From: Chamaea fasciata | Lineage: Eukaryota; Chordata; Aves; Passeriformes; Sylviidae | Length of the DNA: 64,000 bases | Direction: 5' to 3' | Assembly (NCBI GenBank): GCA_029207755.1 | Contig: JARCOQ010000006.1 | Location: 20,992,890 to 21,056,889 of the forward strand | Part shown: positions 35,591 to 47,689 of the stretch, piece after piece | Position numbering within the stretch: position 1 is the first letter of the stretch | Layout of the letters: the number at the start of each line of letters is the position of its first letter | Made by a program: the position numbers and the translations under genes | Notes under the pieces: generated by a model | What the model was told of the DNA's origin: nothing | Seen by the model: only the letters and a program-made list of their open reading frames with translations | Databases searched by the model: none

Positions 35591-38500
35591 TCCATCCACA
35601 AGGAGGCAAAGACCAGTAGAGGACTTATGATATAAATCCATGACATGTTGTAAACCCATTTTTTTTCTGAAATAATTGTAAACATTTGCTTTGACTTTGG
35701 CTGCTAATACCATAAAGCAGTACACATAGAAATATCTCCAAACTGTTACAGACCACTGTTGACTTAAGTCTGCCACTGTGCCAGCACAAGTTTCTGCTAA
35801 CATTCATCACAATGTCAAGATGGGACTGTAATTTAGAGACCTGCACTTCTGGGAAGGCCTCAAGAGGACACAAGCTGAAATAATGAAGACACAAACCAAA
35901 ATAATGAACACTAGAAGAAAGTGATGACTGTATTTTCTCTCAGCAGATAGAGGTTTATAATCAAGTTCACGTTAGACTCAGAAGTTAGAGACATCATTGT
36001 TCAGTCTGTCTCAGACTCTTCAAATAATATCACTGCTAAACTATTTCTGCATCAATTAACTTCTTTCATTAAATTAAAACACCAAAGGGGACAACTTAGC
36101 TGATATAATATTTAAGAACCAAAGTGGCCTTTTTCCAGTGATTTATCTGGTACAATTAGAGTAAGCTGTTTGTGCTATAGCAAGCTCAAGCAATCAGACA
36201 TTACAAAAATTACAGCTCTGAAGTTTTCTTCCACTACCCTAACAGGCTTGCTGTTCCAAGAAAAATGCAAGTAAAAGAAACCTAAGGTATTTATTAAGGG
36301 AGTGAGACAGAAAAGGGAATGTGCAAGTAAGTGATGCAGTAGAAAACAGGAAGAGTAAGAGGAAATATTACTTAACTAGGAATTAAAAATTACATTCAAA
36401 ACAGGACTGAGAAAAGATAGTATTGTAGATAAAATGCAATGGAAATTATACTGATGTCAGAGGTAGCACACTAAGAAGAGTAGATCATATTTCAAATGGC
36501 TCAAGACATTTAACAAATCAGTTGATAACAAGTGTTTTGTAAAACAGAAAAAGAATAAATGTGTCTGAAATTCTATGCTGAATTTACTTTCTCATTTGAA
36601 GGTTAATATTTTTAATATGACATCAGAAATTTCTTTGAGTCAGGTAAGTTCAATAAAACAACATGAACCTTTTCATTTGCATGCCTATATTTTAAAAATG
36701 GTTAATAATTAAACCATTAATATAAAAATACTAATTATCCATGAAATCCCTGATTTTTTTTTCTGTTAATATTTGATATTAAGGCTTCCTAGACAAAGTA
36801 GTTGCAATATCAATAGAGCAATTCAGTACTGTGACATTCTGAGCTTCTGCCTTCTTCTTCCATCATCGCTCTTTTCTCTTCTTGAAACCTATTTCCTTTT
36901 TAAAAGAATAAACACTTACTTCTAAAAAAAAAAACATGATCAAGCTTTTGTGTACCCTAATGGATAGTGTTGCAAGATCAGAGACATCTGTTTTCCAGTT
37001 ATAATACTAATTAATGTTCACTGGGAAGTATTTCACTACCAAAGAATGACCAAGTACATCATATTGGTACAGGGACATAAATAAGTGCTCTAAACATGGA
37101 GAGAAAAGGTTTAAAAGTCAAGTGTTTATGTTCCTTTTGGTTCTCCCTTTCTATTGTCTTCTCTACCTATATTTCCAACTCTTGCCCTTCAATGAAGACA
37201 AGTCTGAAGTTAAATTACAATTCGGGTTGGATTTGATTGCCCAAATGTAAGTACTAGCTACCAGTTTTACTTTGGCAATAATTGCTACCAACTTATTTTA
37301 TCTGATAGCAGTTACTGGTTAAAAAAAAAAAAAAAAAAGTTGCCTGTGTTGTATCTGTCAGCTTTAAGTGGATGTCTTAGCCACCCTTATATTCACTATT
37401 CATAAAATGAAATTAGGTAGATTTATTTAGGCAGTTGAACAGTTAATTGATGAGAAAGAGATGATTATGAAATGGGTAACAGAGCCAAGGCAAGATGGGG
37501 CTTCTTCTTCGGCACTAATGACTACAGAGAAACAGACCCTAAAATATGTAGTTTCTACTGGTTCTTAAGCTAGTTCTTTAGGCATATTAAAACACCTTAG
37601 AATGCATATGGATTAAGTACAGTATTACTACATATTAGGTTGGTGTTTTATATTCAAAAATCAAATGAAAAACAAACAAACCAATTGCACAAGGTACTAA
37701 GAACCAGGAACCCTTACTGAGACAACAGTCCAGCAAAAATAGTGGACCAGAGAAGTCTTGATAGAACACATAAATATATACAGTGACTTTGAGCTGTTTC
37801 TTGTCAATCTGCTAATCAGCTGTTTCTTACCAATAACACAGCATAAGGATGAGCCATTTGATATGGCATCTTTAGTCAGTTTAACTTAAGAGTTTCACTT
37901 GAATGGCCAAGAGCTTGTTTTACAGTTTACTTCATTTATTATTTTGTTTTACTACTAAGCAATATTTTTTGTATGAACACCTACACAAAGTCCACCTCTT
38001 GGATTAAGGAACTTCTCTGAGTTTTTAAAATGGCTTATATTGTTTTCAGTATCATTAAAAAGCAACTTATTAAGGAATGAAAATTTGGAACAGAAAGCAT
38101 AATTCCCAAAAGAATTATAATACAAAATACTAATATCTTCTGTAGATATTATGAATAATATTGATTTAATTTTTTTTTTTTTTCACAGTGAAGATACTCA
38201 TACTGCTGCATTTACAAAATGGAAAAATATTTTTTCATATGCTGTTCTTCCCACTTATAAGATTGCTTCTGTTACAAAAATTCCTTACTGGAGGCCATTA
38301 TTTTTTATTGCAAAAATTATCTTAATTTATATAATGTCCACATTACAGGTTAGGAGAAACACACAGTAACCCAAAACATAATTCCTTTAAAATTATTTCA
38401 TTATTTCCAAAAATGGCATGGATTTAAAAATAAAAAGCAGAGTCTAAATAGATGGTAATTGGTGAGTGATCTCTCCCAATCATTATCCAGACCTGTGGGC

Positions 38501-38797
38501 CTTTCATTATACTTTCTCTACTCTGACCAGTTGAGGAGGGAAGTGACAGAGTAGCTTTGATAGATGCCTGGCATGCAGCCAGGGTCAACCCACCACAAAA
38601 ATCCTTGCTCAAGTATTGGGAATATATTAAAGAAAAATATTGCAGTAGGTAAAAATACTTGCTAGCTAAAGTAATCATTTTCACAATTTTTAGATGTAAC
38701 CATTATCATTTAAGGATTGCAGCTGTAAAATTAACCCTCTTTACTAAAACAAAGCCCCATAAAAGCAGACTGTTTAATTATGGATGCTAAAGATCTG
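35591..38797. other. AT-rich sequence without a recognisable gene
   Basis: A minus-strand frame (35492-35803, 103 codons) begins in non-repeat sequence and runs into the CR1 tail. I see no domain in it. An A18 run lies at 37321-37338. T14 at 38170-38183 is followed by CACAG, forming a splice-acceptor-like site with an open 160-bp interval to 38348. Nothing else is recognised. Confidence 0.6.

Positions 38798-38839
<42 letters not shown>
38798..38839. repeat. Poly(A) run of 42
   Basis: Forty-two consecutive As form the longest homopolymer in the window. No retrocopy body or target duplication is evident. The lysine-rich reading frame over it is an artefact of the A-run. Confidence 0.92.
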
Positions 38840-38841
<2 letters not shown>

Positions 38842-40748
38842 GGCTGTGTATTGTGTACTCTATAATTCTACAGTTAATAATAATTCTCTGACAGACAGTA
38901 ACAGCAGCTGCTGGTCTTTGCTGGTGATCTCACCTTATGTTTGTAATTATTCTAATAAACAATGAAAGATCATACAAAAATATATATTTGACTGAAATAC
39001 CTAGAAAATACGATTTTGGGGAGAAAGTTATGTACTTTTCTTTTTTATTTTCAATTAGATACCCAACAAAATTAATTATTTGGCTATTGATTTGGCCTTT
39101 TTTCAGAGCAGTATTTAAAAGGAGCACACGGAACTCATGTTTTACAATAAAAATCCTTCTTAAAGAAGCAATAGTCATTTAAGTTTTTGCTAAGCCAAAA
39201 ATTAATGCACTGGCATTGAATTCTTTCTAGACTATCTTTGTTATGATAATTTTTAAGATGCTCATTTAATTTACATTAGATTTCTAAGTTAGCTAAAGAC
39301 ACCAAAGTCCTAATTCTGGACTCATGATAGCAGAGTGAATAGAAAAAATTAACAGCAAGTCTATTTAGTGGAGTTAAAACAGTGAAAAAGAATATTGGAA
39401 CAGAGAGTTTTTATTAAAATGTCACCTTCAGTAGGTCAGGCTGAAATCAGCTGACCTGTAATATGACATAAGCTTTCAGTTAAGACACTCTCCTGAGTTA
39501 CTGAAAGTAAAAGTTTCTGTAGTTTTTGTTAAAAGGTACAAATTCATTTCATGAGTCTTCTGTTCTACTTTACTGTTTCTCATGGGTGAATGACATATAT
39601 AGCAGGAATTTCACCCCATTTTTCCAGTCCTTTCTTTAAGGCTTAGCAAGGTGGGTGTTCTCTGAAATTGCTTACTGGATCAGACATTGGGTAGAAATAA
39701 ATGTAGACAGACCTTTAACTGTGTGTTTAGCCATCCAAAATAGTGAATAGAGTATTGCCCAGGCACTGGCAGCCAGGATTGAGGGGTGCCCTCTGTGAGG
39801 AGGGGCCAGGACTCCCCTGTGCCATACACAAATGACTCCAGCTGGCTCCAAGGGACACACCACAGGGCACAGCCCTCCAGAAAAGCTGCTGGCATCTCAG
39901 TGAAAATACACTCAAGAAATACAGAAAATGCTAGAAGCAGATAGAACAGAAACTGAGAAGCAGCTGAGGGAACATCGAGGGTGTCAAGGCCATCAGACAT
40001 TATCATTGAAACTTTCAATTGATTTTTCTGCACAGTAAAATGCGGCTAACTTTTAGTAGGACTTGTTCTGCTGACTGCATATTCCCAGTCTGAGCCTCCA
40101 CGATAGTCAGGGTCAAGACTATATTATCTAATACGGTAAGGTCATTTACTCTTGAGAAATTGTACAAGCTCCAGCTGAAGAAAATGAGTAAAATGTCACA
40201 TCGGTCATTCTCCTACACCATCAAAATTAGGTACCTGCATCAATGCCAAATACATCATATATTTCAATTACTTTTATTGCTGTCGTGTCACATGTCAAGG
40301 ATACAAATACCCTTACTTCTGGATTGTGTATTCTTATTTCTTAACTTATCTACCCATACCTGAAAACTGCAAGGTCAGAACTACAGTGACAGGTAAAATT
40401 GTTTATTTGCAATATTAATTAAACTTTTCAGCTGAATAGCCATTTGTTCTGTATGAGATCATATCCCATTCACCATTATTCATTTGTGTTTTACACTTCT
40501 GGCAAGATAAAGCTACCTTAAATCAAAAGCTAACATCTATGAGATGAAGTGAATCTATGCTACAGTTTCTTAGATTGCTTAAAATCATGCAGTGGTTTAT
40601 TACTCTGCCCAAGCTTTGTAAGACAGAATGCTGTCACAAGATTTTTTTCTCTTCAATGGTGAAAGCAAAAGTCTTGAAAACAAATGGACAGAATTTATAC
40701 AGCTTCTAAATTATCTGTGTTATCTGTGTTATGATAGCCTTGAGTGTC

Positions 40749-40750
<2 letters not shown>
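38840..40750. other. Sequence without a recognised gene; unexplained open frame on the minus strand
   Basis: Most is AT-rich and empty. Between about 39660 and 40030 base composition is more balanced, and the minus strand is open for 117 codons (39680-40033). The predicted peptide has a leucine- and phenylalanine-rich stretch at about residues 27-45 that could span a membrane. It has no family resemblance I know, no splice sites that fit and no homologous neighbour. I regard it as a chance frame or decayed repeat. Confidence 0.5.
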
Positions 40751-40751
<1 letters not shown>

Positions 40752-40788
<37 letters not shown>

Positions 40789-40833
40789 CATACACATAGT
40801 GTATATGTATATGTATGTATATATATATATATA
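40752..40833. repeat. (TA)n / (TATG)n microsatellite
   Basis: An uninterrupted AT-dinucleotide run from 40752 to about 40784 passes into TACA and TATG variants and returns to (TA)n, ending before cacc at 40834. Tyrosine/isoleucine-rich frames across it are artefacts. Confidence 0.93.
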
Positions 40834-43800
40834 CACCAGTCATTAAAAGCTATTGGATGTGAATTCTGAATGTCCTGACCAAAAACTTATTCTGTAAGAA
40901 GCATGGTTCTTCATTTACTCCTGCTTCATTTTACTTATGTTAAAGATAACACAAAAGCCTCACTTCAGCAGAAATAGAAACATTTAGGTATCCCTCAAAC
41001 TGGATACTATATCAATGAGTTGCTTCCAAAACTCCTCATTATTGTAAAAAGTATTGAATAGTAATAGTTATAAGAAGCACAACTAGATTTTAGCCATGTG
41101 GTGGAACCGTGGAAGTGGTTAAACCTTATACTTCTCTAGCTTTTTATTTGTTTCATTGTCTCCTAAGCCATTCTTTGTGAGTACCACTTAATATGACAAG
41201 TAAATAGTTGAGAAAAAATATTAAAAAATCTTTAAAAACATGCTTTAATTATTAGGAAAAAAATCTACCTATTAGCAACAAAAATCTTTTGCAAGTCTTA
41301 TACCTTCCTGTCTAACACAGAGTTTATAATCACCACTGGCACTAATGGCTGAGGCACACAGCATGTAGAGAACTCTGATCGCTTCTATTATCATTTCATA
41401 TTTCATATTCTACTCTTCAGGAATACAATTTAATGTGTGAAACTCTTCCTTTAATTGAAAATATTTATTTGCTCCAACAGCAGCTATTCTTTATCTTTCA
41501 GTCTTCACAGAAATTGAAAGCTTTTTATTTCTTTGCAGGTCACCAAACACTACTGCTATTCACGCAAGAAAAGATTTGATTTTCTTTATTTCCTTTTAGC
41601 AACTGAAACTTCTGTTCCTCTTTTTTTCTCATGCTCCATGATACTGAGTATCTTGCTCCATGACAATTTCAAAATAATTAAATGACCCAGAAATCATATA
41701 GCTTTGAATTGTCTTTAACTGAGTATAATTATAGAAGGTCAGCTTTTACATTTGGACAAGTTCCCATATTCTTATCTGGACAGACATATTTGGAGTTATA
41801 TTCTTATTAAGCTTCATATATAAGTATGGAAGCATATATCTGGATATGGTTTTATCCATTTCATCTACGGAAGAACAGAAGTAAGAAATTATTCTTCAAT
41901 ATTTTCATTTTGTTCTCACTTTAATTAATATTTTATTTATTTATATAAAATAAATAATAATGAGTTCCTTCCCCATTTAGTCAGTGCCTTTGCATTACTT
42001 AAAACTCAAACTATAGATTAAAAAAGATAACAGCAGCTCCTAGACAAGTCGACTTGTTATGCCAGAAGACTGAAAAATTCTGTACTAGCCTCAATTTTTC
42101 CATTTATTTATTTTGCAGCACTTTAATATAGAGAGAGTAGCAGATAAAAGTGGAATTTTAGTTTATCAGGATGACACCTCTTATAGGAGACAGCTCAAAA
42201 TACCTATTTGGTAATGTCATTTTTGTGAGTATAAGCTTTATATTAGCTTCTATATAGAAATGAATATTATCAGTTCTGCATTTAAGTAGCAAGGTCTCCA
42301 AACTGTTTCCAAAAACTGATTACTTATACTAAATCTTTTTAAATAAAATTAGTTTTGTAACATATACTTAAATATTCTTTTTCTTCTGGCAATATTGATT
42401 TCAGAAGAAACTAAGTCATTCATGTTTTCACCATTTCTAATTTTCAAGCCCAAGAAATTTCATTGTGAGAGAGGAATTCACAGATGTTATGCCCTATTTG
42501 GTAACATGCAGAAAATCAGATGCAGCGAGGAAATGGACAGGATTTTTTCCAAATATTTGATACAAATCCAAAACCCCTCAAGCCTGAATTTGTTTGGCAG
42601 AACAAACAATAGAAGAATAACATTGCCAAGATCCTGCTGTCTATTCCCCTGTGTGCTTAATTATTTTTAGTCCTTGATTGCTGTTGGAATTTTTTTGATT
42701 TGGGGTTTTTCTAGAGCAAATTCACCAAAACAACTGCTGAAGAGGTCAGCTTGTGTTACAGAAAACTGTGGATTTCTAATATTTAAGTCATATTAGGCAA
42801 AACCCATCACTAATGTCCAGTTTATCAATTATAAGTGTTATTTTCTCAATTCATGTGAAAAAGTAATTGAAAAGGAAAAAAACAAAACCCCAAAACAAAT
42901 CTATGATTTTTTTTTTCTCCCAGAGCCTTCCAATGGGGAAATGGAGGCTCAGATATTCAAACATTGGTGAACTATTTTCAGCTAGATTGCAAACTATAGC
43001 ATCTCTTCAAGATCCATTGTTAGATGGACTAATAGAAAAATTTTTATTATTAAGTGACCAGGAATTAATACTTAGGACAAACAATCCCTACTAGACCATA
43101 AAGACACATACTTTTGTAGCTACTGCGAGACTTGAATTTTATTTGTTTTCCTCTTATGATAGTCTTGATGATATCTGCAATGAGAGAAGCTGAAGAAAAA
43201 GCACAAAGGCTGGGTTGCAGTGTCATCTGCTGGATAGATAAGTGATAACTCTGACCACCAGTGGCCAATAAACTTTATGTGAAAACATGAAGCTTTCTGA
43301 GGTCCTTGGAATATCCACTGCTCAGGAAAATTTTGAGAGAAGCCAGAAGGCAAGTAGTACTTGAACACCTGGCAAGTCCTGCATTACTGAGAGCTTGTGG
43401 TCCTGCTGCCAACTGTTCCAAATGAGAATGAGGAGTCAGATGCAGAACTGTTTGTTATAATATAAGACAGGGAGAAGATCAGATTCTGCTTCGGGTGCTG
43501 GTGCAGCCGGTAATGGGAGTTGTATGATGAAGGAGGAATTGTGTAATTGTGTCCAGTGTTCAACAAATGGTGCCATCACACTTCAACTTGACAAGTCACA
43601 TGGAAGAAAACATTGATTTTAATAAACATCAGATTTCCTGCCTGTGTCTGACAATGTTCTTCGTTCCTTGTGAAGAAATTTGTGGTAAGTCTTCAGGGCC
43701 TGATCTGTCGAGTGCTGGCAACTGCAAAATCCCATGCAAATTATAGTGGCAGAGGCTGGTTTAGCAGCTCTGGTAGGTCTGGGACCTTGAACAGAGTCTG

Positions 43801-46800
43801 CTTTGGAGTCATGATTAGTATGAAGACAACGAGTCTTAAAAAAAGGTTAAAAAAAAATAGAGGTTTTTGGATACTTCTTCTGAGGGAGTGTACTTCTGCT
43901 TGAAATGTAGCATGAACCTATGCATTCAAAAAAGTTTCAAAACAGTGTCATAATATTTGTGAAATTATAAGGATTAATTGCTCCAAACAGTCTTCAAAAG
44001 AAAATGTCTCCTAGTGAGATGTATAAATCTCTTAATGTTTTAATTCTTTCTCCTTAGCAGTAAAAATTTAAAAAAAAGAAAAGGCCACTGGTTACTTTTT
44101 GTAAAACATTACGGGATACTTCTTCTTAAATCCAAGTACAGTTCTTATACTTTCTGGAAATTAAAGATTTCCTACTGCTTACTAAATGAGATGGTAGCAA
44201 TCAACAAAATTCAATATTTCCAGTCATCTGTCTGAGACTTGTCCTTGTGCTGTACACAACATCCTAATTTTCCCAATAGAAATGTGTGTTGGCAAGGTGA
44301 TCTGTAGTAAACAGTTCTGCATAAGCATTTAACATTGTGGCCTTTGAAACTCAAATTCCATTGTTTAGTGCATAGCAAATAGGAAACTCTAAATTGTGTA
44401 ATAAAGATATGATATTCTATTTAAAAGAATTTATCTTGTAGGTAAGTTTAGTAGGTGACACTATTGAATATTTCAAAGCATTATATGATGTTAATATAAA
44501 AAGATTTTATCCAATATAAGTTTATTTTAAGTTTATGGATTCTTTTCTCAGGTTTTATTTTTAGACACTGTTTTTTTAAGGACTAGTAGCTCTAGCAGCT
44601 GTGGATGTGCATATGTAGAAAAATGGCAGCAATTTGTGAAGCTATTTAATCTTCTGAGGGAAATAATTACAGATGGATACTGAAAGTTATTATATAGAAG
44701 TAAAAGTTCTGTTAAGTCTTTGGATAGGAGCTGAAGTGTACAAATAGGAAGCAGATTAAAAGTAGCTGAAAAAAAAGCTGATTTATTTAAATTATTATCT
44801 CCACACTGATTTTTTTGACACTTTAGTTTCTAGATTGCACAAACTCATACATTCAAAGCATTTCATGATTTATAGAAACAAACATTTTGATGAGACAGAA
44901 TTTGAGTAATTCAAAACAGTACTCTTGTGGCTGTTAGAAATGTATTCATTTATACAATATTAGATGCACAAATGTACAAAGACACAAAAACACTCTAAAT
45001 AAAGAATTTACATGAAAGCCATTTGTATTATGAATAAAGATACAGAACTTTGTTCCCCCTTTCATCTGTAAACAGCCCATAAGAGCCCATAGCTTCATTT
45101 TGATGTAGGATTGTCTCCCTGCAAACAGTGTACTGTTGGAAAAACACAGTAATGTTTTAGAGAAATAAAACTGGAGTAACAGAAGAACAAGGGATGCAAT
45201 ATTTGGTTATATAGCAATTCCCTGCAGAAGACCAGATCCATGATCCCTGCTTCTGCTTTAGCCACAGGAAGGTGCCCTATATCCTCTGCAATCTTGAAGC
45301 CATCTACACTTAACACTGGCTGCTGGTCGTTCTTTTTGCATGATTTGAAATCTGCTATGTGTCTCAATGGCAGCATTTTTACCTCATTTCAGTTTTCTTT
45401 TGGGGGAAATAGAGCAGGAAAAGTGAATGCTTGTAAGCTAAAGCAATCAAACAAAGGTTGAACACGAATTTCAGTGGATGTCAATCTATTGCAAGGGCCA
45501 GTGAATAATTTACATCTGTAGCAGGACTATATTCTAGTCTTCACAGTATTTTAAAGGGATTTGGATATTAGTAAAAATTGTTTGTTACAAAGGTTTTCCA
45601 GTTCATCAAAGCTATCATGAAAAGTAAACCCCAATATTAGCCCCTTAGAAAGGCATCAGTATCCAAAGGCAGGCATAAAAATGGTAATTCAAGAAGCAGC
45701 ATAAATTGTCAATTTAGACTAAAAATGTCTTGACAAATGCTAAGACCAGGTCTAAGGCAGATGCAAAGATTCTTCACTCTTTAAGGCAACAAGTATTTTC
45801 AGACTGCTTAATAAAGTACAAACTGAGGTAAATGCAGAAGATAAAAATAATGCTCTTAATCCTTATTTTGAGAGTGAGGAGTATGTCTCTTGCCACCAAA
45901 CAGGGCTCTAAACAGATTATGAAGAGCAATAAAACAGGACTCCAGACTACTTACACCAAAATGGGTTTACCCACAATTTGTTAGTTTATTAAACTTAAAA
46001 TAAATTAAAATTTTGCATTCCATATAACTTTGAGAGGCTCTACAAATCACAGAAGAAAGAAGATATAGCCAACTGCAAGTTAAGAAAGATGGTCAAACAC
46101 GGAGAAAAAAAACCAAAACGGTTATGTTTGGTTTTTAAAGTAGCTGACTATATCTTGCATCTGTCATTTTAGACTCAAGACTTACTGAATTCTTCAAGTT
46201 CCTTTTGAACTACCACAATGCATTTTTTTATACCTCTCTTGGAATTCCCTGCATTATTGATACCTATCTATCTGGGTACTACAGACATTGGCCTTATCAG
46301 TAACCAGTCAAAACACTAATAATTAGTTTGAAAGCAATTTTTAGGTAGCTTTTAAGTGGTTATTGACTGTTTCAGTACCAGCTCATTCCACAACGATATA
46401 TGAAAAAAATATTTAGATGGTGCATGTACTTTATGTTTCTCTTTTCCTAAAAACTTCATTTATAAATACCAAAATTTCACTTAAAAATTTGCAACCATTT
46501 GTCTTCATTAAAACCAGAAATTAATTCTAAGGCATGGTTCAAGATAAGCTTCTATTCATTCAAACGGAAGACTGAGTGGTCTCCGAAGCAAAATATAAAC
46601 CCCACAGTTCATTGCTTTTGTAAATTTTACCTTAGTAGGTAATATTAATATATAGAAAATTAAAAAATTAATGTCTCACACTACTAGAAGAGACTCATTA
46701 TATAAATTGCAAGGCGTAAGAAAAGAAACTTCGTGATGCAACTGCTATGTTTTAAACATTATATGTGTTAGCCACAGTTGTGTAAAGATGTGTGTTTCGG

Positions 46801-47595
46801 TTTTTCCCCCATAGGTTTTGCAATGCTCTTTGTCATCATTTACAATTTGACGGACTTGCCTGAAAGACTTCACTTATTTTTTTACATTTCATGCAGAAGT
46901 TTCTTGAAAAATTAAATAGTAATGTAATGGCTACATTATTTTAGCTCTTTACATGCATTTCTTTAAGATTGTAGTGCTTTTATATTGCAATTTTCTTTGC
47001 CAGAGGCAATCTAAAATAACTATCCCTTTTTTATCACTTATCATTTAGAGACAAATGTAATAGTTTCCTCTAAAGATTTTCTTAAATTATGTATCAGAAT
47101 TCTCTTTTATTGTAGTAGATTTTTAGATGAGTAAGTCAGATGGCAGATGAGTTTAAATTTAAGGTATAGAGCTTACAGTTGTACTCTTTACAGAAACAGC
47201 TACCTAAAAAGATACAGTATTTCGATGAGAGTAAAGGGCTGAAAAAGCCTTGCTGTCAAGCTGTGTTCCTCTTGGAGTCAATAACCATTCTACCATTACA
47301 ACAGTAAAGAGTATGAGCAATATTGACTGGTCTTGAAATTCCTGTGTAAGTTTTCTATTCAAACGTTTTGCAGATTGCAGAAAGTAAAGAAATTAGTATA
47401 ATATGTATATCTGGATAAAGTAACTCTAAAATCTTAGAACAGAGACAATACCATCGCCATCAAGTTACAAAATCTGTTATCTCTTTACTGATTTAAAGAT
47501 AAAATCTACTAAAATTGAGACAACCTGCATAACTGAATTTTAATAAAGTTACTGAATTTCATGTGAGTACAGCTCTGTACATAGAGTTGGGGGGC
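40834..47595. other. AT-rich sequence without a recognised gene
   Basis: No supported gene is present. Minor features are a short A/C tract at about 42870-42900 and a mixed-composition patch at 43100-43850. An 93-codon minus-strand frame at 45095-45376 has ordinary-looking amino-acid composition but no family match. Stops close all other frames. Confidence 0.55.
45095..45376 (-). other. Unassigned open frame, possibly a relic of coding sequence
   Basis: The first ~55 codons read like an ordinary globular protein (mixed charged and hydrophobic residues, for example VLSVDGFKIAEDIGHLPVAK). This contrasts with the Phe/Ile/Lys-rich chance frames elsewhere. The last third turns into low-quality sequence. 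I do not recognise a family. There is no acceptor site directly upstream on that strand, and the opposite strand is also open over much of it (45240-45461). A chance frame remains the more likely reading. Confidence 0.12.
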
Positions 47596-47649
47596 TTTTG
47601 GTGGTGTTTTTGGGTTTTTTGTTTGGTTGTTGTTGTTTGGTTTTGGTTG
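47596..47649. repeat. G/T-only low-complexity tract
   Basis: Fifty-four bases contain no A or C. G/T-rich sequence extends from about 47587 to 47686 with only a few interruptions and includes runs of six, four and three Gs. The complementary frame (Asn/Gln/Lys/Pro-rich) is an artefact. Confidence 0.88.
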
Positions 47650-47689
47650 ATTTTTTTTTGTTTTCTGTTTGTTTGGGGTTTTTTTAACT

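Noticed and set aside
35620..35900. Extension of the CR1 tail fragment to about 35900
   Set aside because: Beyond about 35590 I could not follow CR1 sequence order, so the call was limited to the recognisable tail.
38780..38965. Poly-lysine open frame
   Set aside because: It is a direct translation of the A42 homopolymer.
40628..40846. Open frame with Ile-Tyr repeats
   Set aside because: It is a translation of the (TA)n microsatellite.
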